A DNA stretch of 64,000 bases, from positions 2,260,980-2,324,979 of the forward strand of contig NZ_LR027842.1 in the NCBI RefSeq assembly GCF_900607225.1. The letters run 5' to 3'. Shown piece after piece: positions 11,201 through 18,888 of this stretch. Below the pieces are notes generated by a model. That model saw nothing but the letters and a program-made list of their open reading frames with translations, did no database searches and was not told the DNA's origin. This DNA comes from [Pseudopropionibacterium] massiliense. GTDB lineage: Bacteria; Actinomycetota; Actinomycetes; Propionibacteriales; Propionibacteriaceae. Made by a program: the position numbers and the translations under genes. The stretch's first letter is position 1. Every line of letters begins with the position of its first letter.

Positions 11201-11885
11201 CAGGCGTTTGGCCATCGGGCACAGGAGCCAGGCCGGCTATGACATCTACCGGCGAAGCAGCACGGGTTGGGAACTCACCGGCACCCTCCACGCCTGGCCG
11301 GGCGGGCTGGCCTTCAATTCCGATGGCACGCTCGCGGCCGCGATGAGCGCCGATGGCACGGGCTACGTGGTGGCGGCCGTCACCGATTCCGGCCCGGAAC
11401 TCCTGGCGGAGGCGGGACTCCCCGACCAGGTGGTTCCCAGCGCCTTCGACTTCTCCCCTTCCGGTCTTCTGGCGGTGGGAGCGTTGAACGGTGGGGTCTC
11501 GATCATTGACCTGAGTGACCCTGCCAAACCGCATGCCACGGCCCGGGTCCTCGACGCCCACGCCTCCCTGGAGCGGCTGCGATTCAGCCTGGACGGGAAA
11601 CACCTGCTGGCCACGAGCATCGAGGGGGACCTGTGGGTCTGGGACGGCGCGGAGGAAACCCCTGCGCTGAGCCTGCGCATCAAGCATCCCACGGCCTCGA
11701 TCGCGGGAGCCGACCTGGCCGATGATCAGCTGCTGCTGGCCCTCTCCGACAACACGGCCGTGACCTGGCCGGGCAATGCCACGGCGGCGGCCGCCGATCT
11801 GTGTTCCCGCCTGGGGACTCCCCTCACCAGCCGGGAATGGACCCAGCTGGCGCCCGGGGTTCCCTTCATGAACGGCTGCTCCTGA
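8265..11885 (+). CDS. HTH-nSTAND-type NTPase with transmembrane segment and WD40-like propeller
   Basis: A 1206-residue multidomain protein. Residues about 13-60 resemble a Cro/C1-type helix-turn-helix (LSIRRAAAIADVPASTAQGW). An NTPase domain follows with Walker A GAPGTGKSS (142-150) and Walker B LLVIDQFEEL (191-200), the latter typical of the nSTAND1 family. A winged-helix-like region and a charged coiled stretch lead to one hydrophobic segment (about 502-525). The last 650 residues consist of repeated blade-like units with SPDGRRLAIG-type motifs, as in WD40/beta-propeller domains. Such proteins are thought to be signal-sensing switches; here the propeller would be outside the membrane if the segment is inserted. 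The ATG at 8289 (MLPPLSRG) is an alternative start, since no strong ribosome site precedes 8265. It is divergent from the Ig-repeat/moxR/DUF58 cluster. Ligand and output are unknown. Confidence 0.85.
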   Translation: MTPFRVVHMLPPLSRGALTQQMAAARSRAGLSIRRAAAIADVPASTAQGWLEGRHLPTPSLMPQFMTLLRALQLVTVHDETAWVDALNRMRRSSIVDAPPYVGLRPYTTAEAGIFTGRGRALEELLEACSRARPPRIVTVTGAPGTGKSSLLAAGLIGRGTAPDGPLSHLSPVQLTIRDVLGWKAPRDATLLVIDQFEELLRCTTTEVEKIVTALYHLPDQVTCVIGLNANAVGTVLRQERLAPFLASPVLVGPLTTAEYRQIIEVPARHHGRAVSAELTHVLIRDLHQYGYPDPGIVLPLLSNTLKRCWNAAPGETLTTSDYLTSGGLWTSLNDEAEAVWQALPAQDRPLVRRLMLSLVIVDANRLLRRSIPFDSLSSRMVPVAEAFIASRILTRSEEHLTITHEALPTHWHRLRGWVEQEEATLLVGRRIHMATKLWDEGGRAPEGLMPVEAEMWQSWARAEDAPVLSKNEHEFIDASLALGRTHEEEQENRLKHTRRQRRTALGIAAVAVVLAVVAAFLGIQSAVLTQQANTATRAARSQQLALVSDQIRNTDPNEAAQLAVAAHRLEDNPHTRSTVIESAGGMSSLRVNGIAGNTVVAVAPGNDIVLRGDSQGHLTVWRDGNLKSEPELVETDGGQLFAVQPVLRDGRYLVIVAGQRTASVWDLTTSARKLGEWAVAGVSSYSAAWQGTVALIGNLHGEVQRIDLADPEHPEVRAPLRTGEDVAVTALTATPDLVVASASRNRLALFDSAGTALPDLQVPGQVMSLDVSEDGTEILAGSSASKALLLEVSGITLHTSHEFLMKSGVHAVKHLGDRVALGGSQGELVIADKTGEITERRPLRSVVTSISRSSAGILTGTTEGTLALWPPLPTLLRTNGVKIHDIRRMGGKTIITTAAGPRVLDATAPGSPELAVPAGPDGSDYLPHVTSDVTGSTLATQSRDGRVVLLRFTGNGYETEQVIDETTTVVDLVLSPDGRRLAIGHRSQAGYDIYRRSSTGWELTGTLHAWPGGLAFNSDGTLAAAMSADGTGYVVAAVTDSGPELLAEAGLPDQVVPSAFDFSPSGLLAVGALNGGVSIIDLSDPAKPHATARVLDAHASLERLRFSLDGKHLLATSIEGDLWVWDGAEETPALSLRIKHPTASIAGADLADDQLLLALSDNTAVTWPGNATAAAADLCSRLGTPLTSREWTQLAPGVPFMNGCS

Positions 11886-12067
11886 ACCCGAGGGATCACC
11901 CATGACACCAAGGGGTCGTGGCGGCACGTCGCCGACGATGCACGCCAGCTCACGAGAACCGCCATGACGGCAGTCTCTGTTCCGCACCCAGCCCGCTCCT
12001 GAAACGGTTTCCGTGACACTGCCCACGGCCACCAATGCCCCCGGATTCACTCATCTAGGATCACCGG

Positions 12068-13381
12068 GTGTCGCATTCCCTGAACCGCCGGATCCTTGAG
12101 TTGGCCCTACCCGCTTTCGCGGCGCTGGTGGCCCAGCCCCTGTTCGTCATGGCCGACACCGCGATCGTCGGGCAGCTGGGCACGGACCCCCTGGCCGGGC
12201 TGGGGGTGGGTTCCACACTGACCCTGGCGCTGGCCGGGATGTTCGTGTTCCTCGCCTACGGTTCCACCGCCACCGTGGCTCGCCTGATGGGAGCGGGCCG
12301 GGAGAAGGACGCGGCGGAATCCGGCATCCAGGCCATGTGGCTGGCTCTGCTCCTCGGCGCGGTGGTCGGCGCGATCTCCTGGGGGTTCGCGCCGCAGCTG
12401 GCCGCCTGGCTCGGGGCCGAGGGCGTGGTCCACGAAGAGGCCGTGGCCTACCTCCGCTGGTCGCTGCCGGGCCTGCCCGGCATGTTCCTGGTGCTGGCGG
12501 CGACGGGAACGCTACGGGGGATGGCGGATGGCCGCACCCCCATGGTCCTGGCGATCGGCGCCGCCGTCCTGAACCTGGCCGGGGACATCGTGCTGGTCCT
12601 CGGTCTCGGCACGGGGATCGCGGGTTCGGGGGCCGCCACCGCGTTCGCCGAAACGCTCATGGGATTGACGGCAGCAGGGATCGTGGCCCGCGGTGCGGCC
12701 AGGGTGGGGGCGCGGCGAGGTCCCCGGCCGGCGGGGATGCGGACCGGCCTGGTGGTCGGTGTTCCGCTGCTGATCCGCACCCTGGCGTTGCGCGCCGCCC
12801 TGCTGCTGACCACCTGGGCGGCGGCCCGTTCGGGTGCCGTGGCCCTGGCTGCGCACCAGGTCGGGTTCACGGTCTGGAGTTTCCTGCAGTACGTGCTGGA
12901 CGCCCTGGCGATCGCCGGGCAAACCCTCATCGGGCAGGCCCTCGGGGCCTCCAGGCCCGGCGAGGCCCGGGCGCTGTCGCGCCGCATGACCGGTTGGTCG
13001 CTCTGCGCCGGTCTTCTGCTCGGGATCGTGACCCTGCTCGTCAGGCATCCCCTGGCGTCGCTGTTCACCCCGGACCGTGAAGTGCGTGACGCGGTGGCGG
13101 CGGTACTGGTGGTGATCGGTGGCACGCTGGTGATCGCGTCCTGGGTGACCCTGTTCGACGGGGTCCTGATCGGCGCCGGGGACGGCCCCTACCTGGCCCG
13201 CGCCAGCCTGATCACCCTGGCCGTGTACGCGCCGCTGGCGCTGGCCGTGACATGGCTGGCCCGGGGGGGCCTTCCGGGCCTGGTCTGGTTGTGGCTGGCG
13301 TTCACCATCGGTTTCATGGGGACCCGGGCCGTCACCCTGTGGTGGCGGGAACGCTCGGATGCCTGGCTCGTCACCGGCTGA
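12068..13381 (+). CDS. MATE family efflux transporter (DinF-like)
   Basis: A 437-residue polytopic membrane protein with about twelve hydrophobic segments, the normal size of the MATE family. The N-terminus (LELALPAFAALVAQPLFVMADTAIVGQLG-type, with the PLF.MADTAIVG core) matches the DinF-like subgroup of multidrug and toxic compound extrusion transporters, which export substrates in exchange for Na+ or H+. The start is a GTG at 12068; an AGGA-like ribosome site lies about nine bases upstream. The next gene, a flavoprotein disulfide reductase-like enzyme, starts 46 bases downstream after a tandem repeat that may be an operator, so co-transcription is possible but not required. The substrate cannot be read from sequence. 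Confidence 0.9.
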   Translation: MSHSLNRRILELALPAFAALVAQPLFVMADTAIVGQLGTDPLAGLGVGSTLTLALAGMFVFLAYGSTATVARLMGAGREKDAAESGIQAMWLALLLGAVVGAISWGFAPQLAAWLGAEGVVHEEAVAYLRWSLPGLPGMFLVLAATGTLRGMADGRTPMVLAIGAAVLNLAGDIVLVLGLGTGIAGSGAATAFAETLMGLTAAGIVARGAARVGARRGPRPAGMRTGLVVGVPLLIRTLALRAALLLTTWAAARSGAVALAAHQVGFTVWSFLQYVLDALAIAGQTLIGQALGASRPGEARALSRRMTGWSLCAGLLLGIVTLLVRHPLASLFTPDREVRDAVAAVLVVIGGTLVIASWVTLFDGVLIGAGDGPYLARASLITLAVYAPLALAVTWLARGGLPGLVWLWLAFTIGFMGTRAVTLWWRERSDAWLVTG

Positions 13382-13397
13382 GCCCCGGGGGAACCTC

Positions 13398-13431
13398 ATA
13401 CAGTGTCCGTATGGATACAGTGTCCGTATGG
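13398..13431 (+). repeat. Perfect 17-bp tandem repeat over a start codon, possible operator
   Basis: The unit atacagtgtccgtatgg occurs twice without a gap (13398-13414 and 13415-13431). Each unit has dyad ends (ATAC, seven bases, GTAT), as in many TetR-type operators. The second copy contains the ATG of the downstream flavoprotein gene; the ATG in the first copy is out of frame. Binding of a repressor here would block both transcription and translation start. The binding protein is not identified in the window. Confidence 0.6.
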
Positions 13432-14807
13432 AAGATTCAACCAAGTCTCCCGGTCTGGAGGCCGATCTCCTGGTGATCGGCTGGGGCAAGGCCGGCAAGA
13501 CCCTGGCCCGTGACCTCGCGTCCTCCGGCAGGCGCGTGGTGCTGGTGGAACGCGACGACACCATGATCGGCGGCACCTGCATCAACGTGGCCTGCGTCCC
13601 GACCAAGACCCTCGTCAATCTCGCGGAGCGCCGCGGCGACCGGGACCCGGACGATTACCTGAAGCAGGCCATCGCATCCCGGGACTCGCTGATCGACAGG
13701 CTCCGCGCCGCCAACGAGGCGATGCTCTCCGGCCTGGAGAACGTCACCCTCGTGCGCGGTGAGGCCCGGTTCACCGGCCCCCGCAGGATCCGGGTCAAGG
13801 CCGGGGAGGAGACCCTCGACATCACCGCAGGGGCCGTGGTCGTCAACACCGGTACCTCACCGCTGGTGCCCGAGATCCCGGGCGTCGACGGGAAGTTCGT
13901 CCACGACTCCACCACCATCCAGCACATCGCCGGTGGAAGGGTTCCCGGGACCCTGACGATCATCGGGGGCGGGTTCATCGGTTTGGAGTTCGCCAGCATG
14001 TTCGCTGCCTTCGGTTCGGCGGTGCGGATCCTGGAACGCGGCCCCGTTTTCCTGCCCCGCCTCGACGACGACGTGCGCGAGGCGGTGGTGACCACCCTCG
14101 CCGACCGCGGCGTGGAGATCGTCACGAACGCCCCCGTCTCGGCGATCGAGGAGGACGGCAGACGGGTGATCTCCAGGGCCGGGTCCTTCGACACGGACGC
14201 GGTGCTGGTGGCGGTCGGACGCAAACCCGAGACCACGGCCCTGGACCTGCCCGCCGCCGGGATCGCCACCGACGACCGCGGTTTCATCGTCGTCGACGAT
14301 CACCTCCGAACCAGCGCCGAGGGCGTGTGGGCGGTGGGTGACGTCAACGGGGGTCCGCAGTTCACCTACGTCTCCCTCGACGACTACCGGATCGTGAAGG
14401 ATCAGCTCGCCGGGGATTCGACACGCTCCCGGGCGGACCGCAGGGCGATCCCGACGACCACCTTCATCACTCCCCCGTTGGCGCAGGTCGGACTCAGCGA
14501 ACGCGAGGCCACCGAGCGGGGGGTGTCCTATCTGGTTGCCTCGAAGCCGGTCGCGAAAATCGCGGCGATGCCGCGTCCGAAGACCCTGGGCGAGACCCAC
14601 GGCCTGATCAAGGTGCTGGCCGACCCGGAAACCGGCGAGGTGCTCGGGGCCACGATCTTCAGTGTCGACGCCCAGGAGGTGATCAACCTGGTCGCCCTGG
14701 CCATGCGCAGCAGAATCACCGCGACCGCGCTGCGCGACGGCATCTGGACCCACCCCTCCACCACCGAGGCCCTCAACGAGGTCCTGGGCGAGCTGCACAC
14801 ACCCTGA
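13428..14807 (+). CDS. Mercuric-reductase-like NAD(P)/FAD-dependent pyridine nucleotide-disulfide oxidoreductase
   Basis: A 459-residue protein of the class I pyridine nucleotide-disulfide oxidoreductase family. The FAD-binding Rossmann motif is seen as VIGWGKAGK near residue 14, the redox-active cysteine pair as GGTCINVACVPTK, the NAD(P)-binding Rossmann motif as IIGGGFIGLEFAS, and the second FAD motif as GVWAVGDVNGG. The C-terminal dimerisation domain is present, but I do not see the paired C-terminal cysteines of true MerA, nor an N-terminal HMA domain. The enzyme probably reduces a small disulfide, quinone or electrophile using NAD(P)H. An upstream extension of the frame to 13359 is possible but would overlap the MATE gene; the ATG at 13428 fits the homologous N-terminus. 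This start is embedded in a 17-bp tandem repeat, suggesting repressor control, perhaps by an oxidative or electrophile-sensing regulator. Confidence 0.88.
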   Translation: MEDSTKSPGLEADLLVIGWGKAGKTLARDLASSGRRVVLVERDDTMIGGTCINVACVPTKTLVNLAERRGDRDPDDYLKQAIASRDSLIDRLRAANEAMLSGLENVTLVRGEARFTGPRRIRVKAGEETLDITAGAVVVNTGTSPLVPEIPGVDGKFVHDSTTIQHIAGGRVPGTLTIIGGGFIGLEFASMFAAFGSAVRILERGPVFLPRLDDDVREAVVTTLADRGVEIVTNAPVSAIEEDGRRVISRAGSFDTDAVLVAVGRKPETTALDLPAAGIATDDRGFIVVDDHLRTSAEGVWAVGDVNGGPQFTYVSLDDYRIVKDQLAGDSTRSRADRRAIPTTTFITPPLAQVGLSEREATERGVSYLVASKPVAKIAAMPRPKTLGETHGLIKVLADPETGEVLGATIFSVDAQEVINLVALAMRSRITATALRDGIWTHPSTTEALNEVLGELHTP

Positions 14808-14818
14808 CTCGAGAAAAA

Positions 14819-14854
14819 GCGGGGGCAAACATGACTTGACATGTCTGCCCCCGC
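14819..14854. terminator. Bidirectional hairpin between convergent genes
   Basis: A 9-bp perfect stem (14819-14827 with 14846-14854) continues inward with an ACATG/CATGT pairing. It sits between the flavoprotein stop (14807) and the permease stop (14880), and has A-rich sequence on its left side that would be a T tract for the minus strand. Confidence 0.8.
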
Positions 14855-14879
14855 ATACACCTTTGCCTTGGAAGGATTT

Positions 14880-16358
14880 CTAGCGCTGGATGCGGAACAG
14901 CTGGACCGCCTTTCGGAAGAATGTGGGCAAGAATTCCCCGAAGAAGTAGCGGAAGAAATCTCGCAAGAAATAGCAAGGGATGATGATGACGAACCAGATC
15001 GGCGTCACGAGGACCGCCCGCAGGGTCTCCTCCTCAAGGCACAGGATGACCAGGCTGACCGCGAAGAAGACGAGCACCATCCAGGCCGTGAAGACACCGC
15101 CGGGCATCTTGTAGGTGGACTTGGCGTGCAGCTCGGGGTGCTTCTTCCGGTAGACGAGGTAGCACACCACGATGAGCGCCCAGATGAACAGGAACAGCAC
15201 CGAGGTGATCGAGGTGACCAGAACGAACGCCTGGTTGATGGTCTCGGAGGCGTAGAGGAAACCGATACCGCACAACAGCAGCAGGCAGGAGCAGATGAGG
15301 GCGTTCTGGGGAACGTTGCGCCGCGACAGTTTGCCGAAGATTCGCGGGGCCTGGCCGTCCTCGGCCAACCCGTACATCATTCGGGATGTGGAGTAGAGCC
15401 CCGAGTTGTCGGAGGAGGCCGCAGCGGTCAACAACACGAAGTTCATCACCGAGGCGGCCGCCCCGAAACCACTCAGCTGGAACATGGCGGTGAAGGGGCT
15501 CTCGCCCGGGACGACCGCGCGCCACGGGATGACCACGCAGATGGCGGCCAGGGCCAGCACGTAGAACAGGGCGAGCCGCACGGGAATGGCGTTGATGGCC
15601 TTGGGCAGGTTGCGCTCGGGGTTGTGGGTCTCGGCCGCCGCGGTGCCGACCACCTCGAGGCCGACGAAGGCAAAGAAGGCGATCTGGAAACCGGCGAGGA
15701 ACCCGGGGAAGCCGTTCGGGAAGAAGCCGCCGTCGTTCCACAGGTTCTCGACGGTTGCGCGATGTCCCGCTTCCGAGACGAATCCGGAGAAGAGCAGGCT
15801 GGCGGCGACGATGATGAGCGCACCGACCGCCACCAGCTTGATCAGGGCGAACCAGAACTCCGCCTCGCCGAAGTACTTGACCGCCACCACGTTCAGGACG
15901 AACAGCAGCAGCGCCAGCACCGCGGCGGGCAGCCACTTCGGCACTTCCGGCCACCAGAACCTGGCGTATCCGGTGATGGCGGCCAGGTCGCCCATGGCCG
16001 CCACGATCCAGGCGAACCAGTAGGTCCAGCCCGCGATGAACCCGCCCGCCGGTCCGAGCACGTCCTCGGCTATGTCGCGGAAGGACTTGTACTTCAGGTT
16101 CGACAGGAGCATCTCGCCCATGGCCCGCATCATGAAGTACAGGAAGAACCCGACAACGGCGTAGACCAGCATGCTGGAGGGGCCCGCCTGGTTGATGGTG
16201 TTGCTGGACCCCATGAACATGCCGGTGCCGATGGCGCCACCCAGGGCCATCAGCTGCAGGTGACGGTTGCTCAGGCCGCGCTGCAGCCCCTGACCGTCCT
16301 CGTTGACATCGCCCTCGACCACCACGTCATTGGGCGCATCATTCGGGGGGTTACTCAT
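14880..16358 (-). CDS. Amino-acid permease of the APC superfamily (AAT/CycA-like)
   Basis: A 492-residue membrane protein with about twelve hydrophobic segments and the amino-acid/auxin permease signature GGAIGTGMFMGSSNTI in the first helix, followed by RAMGEMLL and a long conserved GWTYWFAW region. The best match by memory is the AAT group that includes D-alanine/D-serine/glycine (CycA) and proline/aromatic permeases. It lies directly downstream of the ornithine racemase gene on the same strand but behind a 13-bp-stem hairpin, so it may be transcribed partly by read-through or from its own promoter. Import of ornithine, or traffic of the alanine formed by the ornithine pathway, is a plausible role; this is inference from location. 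Confidence 0.88.
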   Translation of the reverse strand: MSNPPNDAPNDVVVEGDVNEDGQGLQRGLSNRHLQLMALGGAIGTGMFMGSSNTINQAGPSSMLVYAVVGFFLYFMMRAMGEMLLSNLKYKSFRDIAEDVLGPAGGFIAGWTYWFAWIVAAMGDLAAITGYARFWWPEVPKWLPAAVLALLLFVLNVVAVKYFGEAEFWFALIKLVAVGALIIVAASLLFSGFVSEAGHRATVENLWNDGGFFPNGFPGFLAGFQIAFFAFVGLEVVGTAAAETHNPERNLPKAINAIPVRLALFYVLALAAICVVIPWRAVVPGESPFTAMFQLSGFGAAASVMNFVLLTAAASSDNSGLYSTSRMMYGLAEDGQAPRIFGKLSRRNVPQNALICSCLLLLCGIGFLYASETINQAFVLVTSITSVLFLFIWALIVVCYLVYRKKHPELHAKSTYKMPGGVFTAWMVLVFFAVSLVILCLEEETLRAVLVTPIWFVIIIPCYFLRDFFRYFFGEFLPTFFRKAVQLFRIQR

Positions 16359-16391
16359 CTGGGAACTCCTTCGTTCTGTGTTGAGGTCTCG

Positions 16392-16427
16392 TCACCCGCC
16401 CGGGCAGAACCGACCCCGGGCGGGTGA
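16392..16427 (-). terminator. Hairpin downstream of the ornithine operon
   Basis: A perfect 13-bp GC-rich stem (16392-16404 with 16415-16427) with a 10-base loop lies seven bases after the orr stop codon and before the permease gene. It lacks a long T tract, so it may attenuate rather than fully stop transcription into the permease. Confidence 0.72.
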
Positions 16428-16433
16428 TGTTGT

Positions 16434-17516
16434 TCACGGTCTTCCGGTGGCCACTTTCCGGACGTGAGGGGAGGTGCTGGCGGACAACAACCCCCCGTAG
16501 CTGGGCAGGAACCTGATCTCGGAACCCACCCTCACCGGGGTTTCGGCGTCGGTGACGTCGACGATCAGATGGTCGCTGCTGGCGCCCAGCACCTCGATTC
16601 CCGGGTCAACCGGCTCGATGGCGTCCGGGGCGGCGTCCTGGCGGCCGAGGTCGCAGATGGCGCGCAGTCTCAGCCCCCGGTCGGTGAAGTGCGTGGTGTT
16701 GCCGAAGGCATCCTGCCCGGTCCGGCCGATCGGAACCGACGGTTTGCGTTGCAGCTCAATGATCCCACCGACCAGTTCCACCGTATCCTGCCGGGTCCCG
16801 GGCCAGGGTGAACGATCCAGGACGTTGCGACCCAGGACGATCGCCTCGCCGATGCGCAGGTTGTTGATGCCTGCAGGCATCTCCCCGCTGGCCAGCAACG
16901 GAAGATTCGCGCTGTTCCCGCCGGAGACCAGTTCCAGCGGATGCCCGGTGGCGCTGCGGCACTCGTCCCTGAGGGTGACGAGCATCTCCATCTTCTCGCG
17001 GGTGGGAATCACCCCTCCGAAACAGGCGAGGTTGGTTCCCAGGCCCGCCACCTCGAGGTGGGGCAGCCGGGCGATCCGGCTCACCTCCTCGACGGCCCGG
17101 TCCGGCCACACGCCCTCCCGCAGGTCACCGACATCGACCATCATCACGACCTTGTGGCGCACCCCGGCCATCCCAGCGGCGTTCGAGAGCGCCTCCGCGG
17201 TCTGATACGAGGAGATGAGGGTGTGATCGGCCCAGCGCACGGCCTCCGGTGCGTTGCCGGGGGTCGGGGCCCGCAGCAGCATGGTCGGCAGGTCCAGACC
17301 CGCCTCCGCTATCCGTTTCAGGTTGTCGATCCGCGAATCGGCCAGCATCACACAACCCGACCCCTCCAGCGCCCGCAACAGCGCGGGATGGGCCTGCATG
17401 ACCTTGGTGACCGCCGCCACCCGGATCCCCTGCGCACCGCACTGGGAGATCACCGCGGAGGCGTTGTGGGCGATCCGGTCGATGTGGATCTCCAGTCTCG
17501 GGGTTTCCACGTTCAT
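16434..17516 (-). CDS. orr: Ornithine racemase, PLP-dependent alanine racemase-like fold
   Basis: A 360-residue protein with the N-terminal TIM-barrel of alanine racemases/YggS-like enzymes; the presumed PLP lysine lies in VAAVTKVMQAHP near residue 37, and the phosphate-binding end in RIGEAIVLGRN. Ornithine racemase interconverts L- and D-ornithine, the entry step to the B12-dependent aminomutase. The start is the ATG at 17516, which shares four bases (ATGA) with the stop of the upstream mutL-like gene; a longer upstream reading frame exists only because it overlaps that gene. It is the last gene of the operon and is followed by a hairpin. The family also includes generic amino-acid racemases, but position in an ord-ort-ora cluster makes the ornithine assignment strong. 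Confidence 0.88.
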   Translation of the reverse strand: MNVETPRLEIHIDRIAHNASAVISQCGAQGIRVAAVTKVMQAHPALLRALEGSGCVMLADSRIDNLKRIAEAGLDLPTMLLRAPTPGNAPEAVRWADHTLISSYQTAEALSNAAGMAGVRHKVVMMVDVGDLREGVWPDRAVEEVSRIARLPHLEVAGLGTNLACFGGVIPTREKMEMLVTLRDECRSATGHPLELVSGGNSANLPLLASGEMPAGINNLRIGEAIVLGRNVLDRSPWPGTRQDTVELVGGIIELQRKPSVPIGRTGQDAFGNTTHFTDRGLRLRAICDLGRQDAAPDAIEPVDPGIEVLGASSDHLIVDVTDAETPVRVGSEIRFLPSYGGLLSASTSPHVRKVATGRP

Positions 17517-18880
17517 CCTTCCGGGGTTTCGTCTTCGATTGGTTCGGGAAGTTCCCCCACCTCGTCGGCCACCCAGTCCCGGAAGGTCGCGGCGACCTCC
17601 TCGTGGTAGACCTGCGCCAAGGTTCCCAACGCGGAGAACCGGTAGTCGCGGTCGATCAGGATGCGCGCCTCGGGTGGTGGCAGCAGCCGGGCGCCCGCGC
17701 CGAGGCGGATCCGCCCGAGGATCTCGTCCCCGCCGGGAATCCTGGTCAACGCACCCCCGGTGCCGATGATCCACCGGATCGCGGTCAGGTCCTTGCCGCG
17801 GACGATCTGTTTCTTGCCCGTCGGGGTGAACAGATCGCTGACGGATCCGACGTGCCTGCGGATCCCGACCTCGACGGCGCGGGCGGCCAGCCAGCGGGTG
17901 ACGTCCTCCTCCTTCTCGTCGGAGGGAATGGCCCGCAGGTATTCGAGCCGCTCCTCGTCACCGGTTTCCCCCGACATCGCCGCCACCTGGCGGGCGTTCA
18001 CGAAGACGCCGAGGTCACCCTCGACGGTGCGCTTGGCCCGGGGTTCGGGGTCGATGCTGTGACTGGTCCACTCAGCCGAGCCGTCGGTGACGCTGTGGAT
18101 GTCGGTGGTCGCGCCGCCGACGTCGATCACCAGGGCGTCGCCGAGGGCGTCCGCGAAGATCTCGGCGGCCAGCAGCACCGCACCGGGGGTGGGCAGGATC
18201 TCGAATCCGGAGAGCTCCGTCAGCCTGGCCATCCCCGGTGCCTTGACGATGTGCTGGTTGAAGACCTCGTGGATCAGTGTGCGCACCGGTTCGATCTGGA
18301 GCACGTCCACGTCGGGGAAGACGTTGTCGGCGCACATCAACTCCACGTCGTTGCGGGCGAAGACGTCCTGCACCCGGCGCCGCACCGCGATGTTCCCGGC
18401 GTAGATCACCGGTGCCCTCAAACCGGACTCCGCGATCATCCGGGCGTTGTCCACCACGATCCGTTTCTCGCCGTAGTCCACTCCCCCGGCGAGCAGGACG
18501 ATGTTGGGGTTCGCCTCGACGAGATCCTCCACGTCCCAGGAGTCGATCGCCCCGACCGTGGTCAGTCCGACGATCGCCCCCGCGCCGAGGGCCGCTTCCC
18601 GGGCGGCGCGGGCCGTCATCCCCTGGGTGAGTCCGTGGACGCTCATCTTCAGCCCGCCAGCGGCGGAGCTGTTGACGAAGACCTGCGTCTTGTCGATCTC
18701 GATGCCGGAGGTTTTCCGCATCTCGTCGATCGCCGCGTCGACGCCGATCTTCACGTCCCCCTGGGCGACGGAGGTCGGGGCGAACCCCTGGCCGATGTGC
18801 CGGAACCTTCCGTCCTCCAGCGAGAAGGCGTTCGCCTTCGTGATGGTGGACCCGATCTCAAGGGTGGTGACGACCCGCAT
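17513..18880 (-). CDS. MutL/GlmL-family ATPase, probable aminomutase reactivating factor
   Basis: A 455-residue protein of the GlmL/MutL family (actin-like ATPase fold, not the mismatch-repair MutL). The first phosphate motif is seen at the N-terminus (TLEIGSTITKANAF), and the second as ALVIDVGGATTDIHSV near residue 245. GlmL proteins accompany adenosylcobalamin mutases such as glutamate mutase and ornithine aminomutase and are thought to exchange damaged cofactor. It starts eight bases after the oraE stop codon and overlaps orr by four bases, which supports a service role for OraS/OraE. That role is inferred from neighbours and family. Confidence 0.85.
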   Translation of the reverse strand: MRVVTTLEIGSTITKANAFSLEDGRFRHIGQGFAPTSVAQGDVKIGVDAAIDEMRKTSGIEIDKTQVFVNSSAAGGLKMSVHGLTQGMTARAAREAALGAGAIVGLTTVGAIDSWDVEDLVEANPNIVLLAGGVDYGEKRIVVDNARMIAESGLRAPVIYAGNIAVRRRVQDVFARNDVELMCADNVFPDVDVLQIEPVRTLIHEVFNQHIVKAPGMARLTELSGFEILPTPGAVLLAAEIFADALGDALVIDVGGATTDIHSVTDGSAEWTSHSIDPEPRAKRTVEGDLGVFVNARQVAAMSGETGDEERLEYLRAIPSDEKEEDVTRWLAARAVEVGIRRHVGSVSDLFTPTGKKQIVRGKDLTAIRWIIGTGGALTRIPGGDEILGRIRLGAGARLLPPPEARILIDRDYRFSALGTLAQVYHEEVAATFRDWVADEVGELPEPIEDETPEG

Positions 18881-18888
18881 CGCTCACT

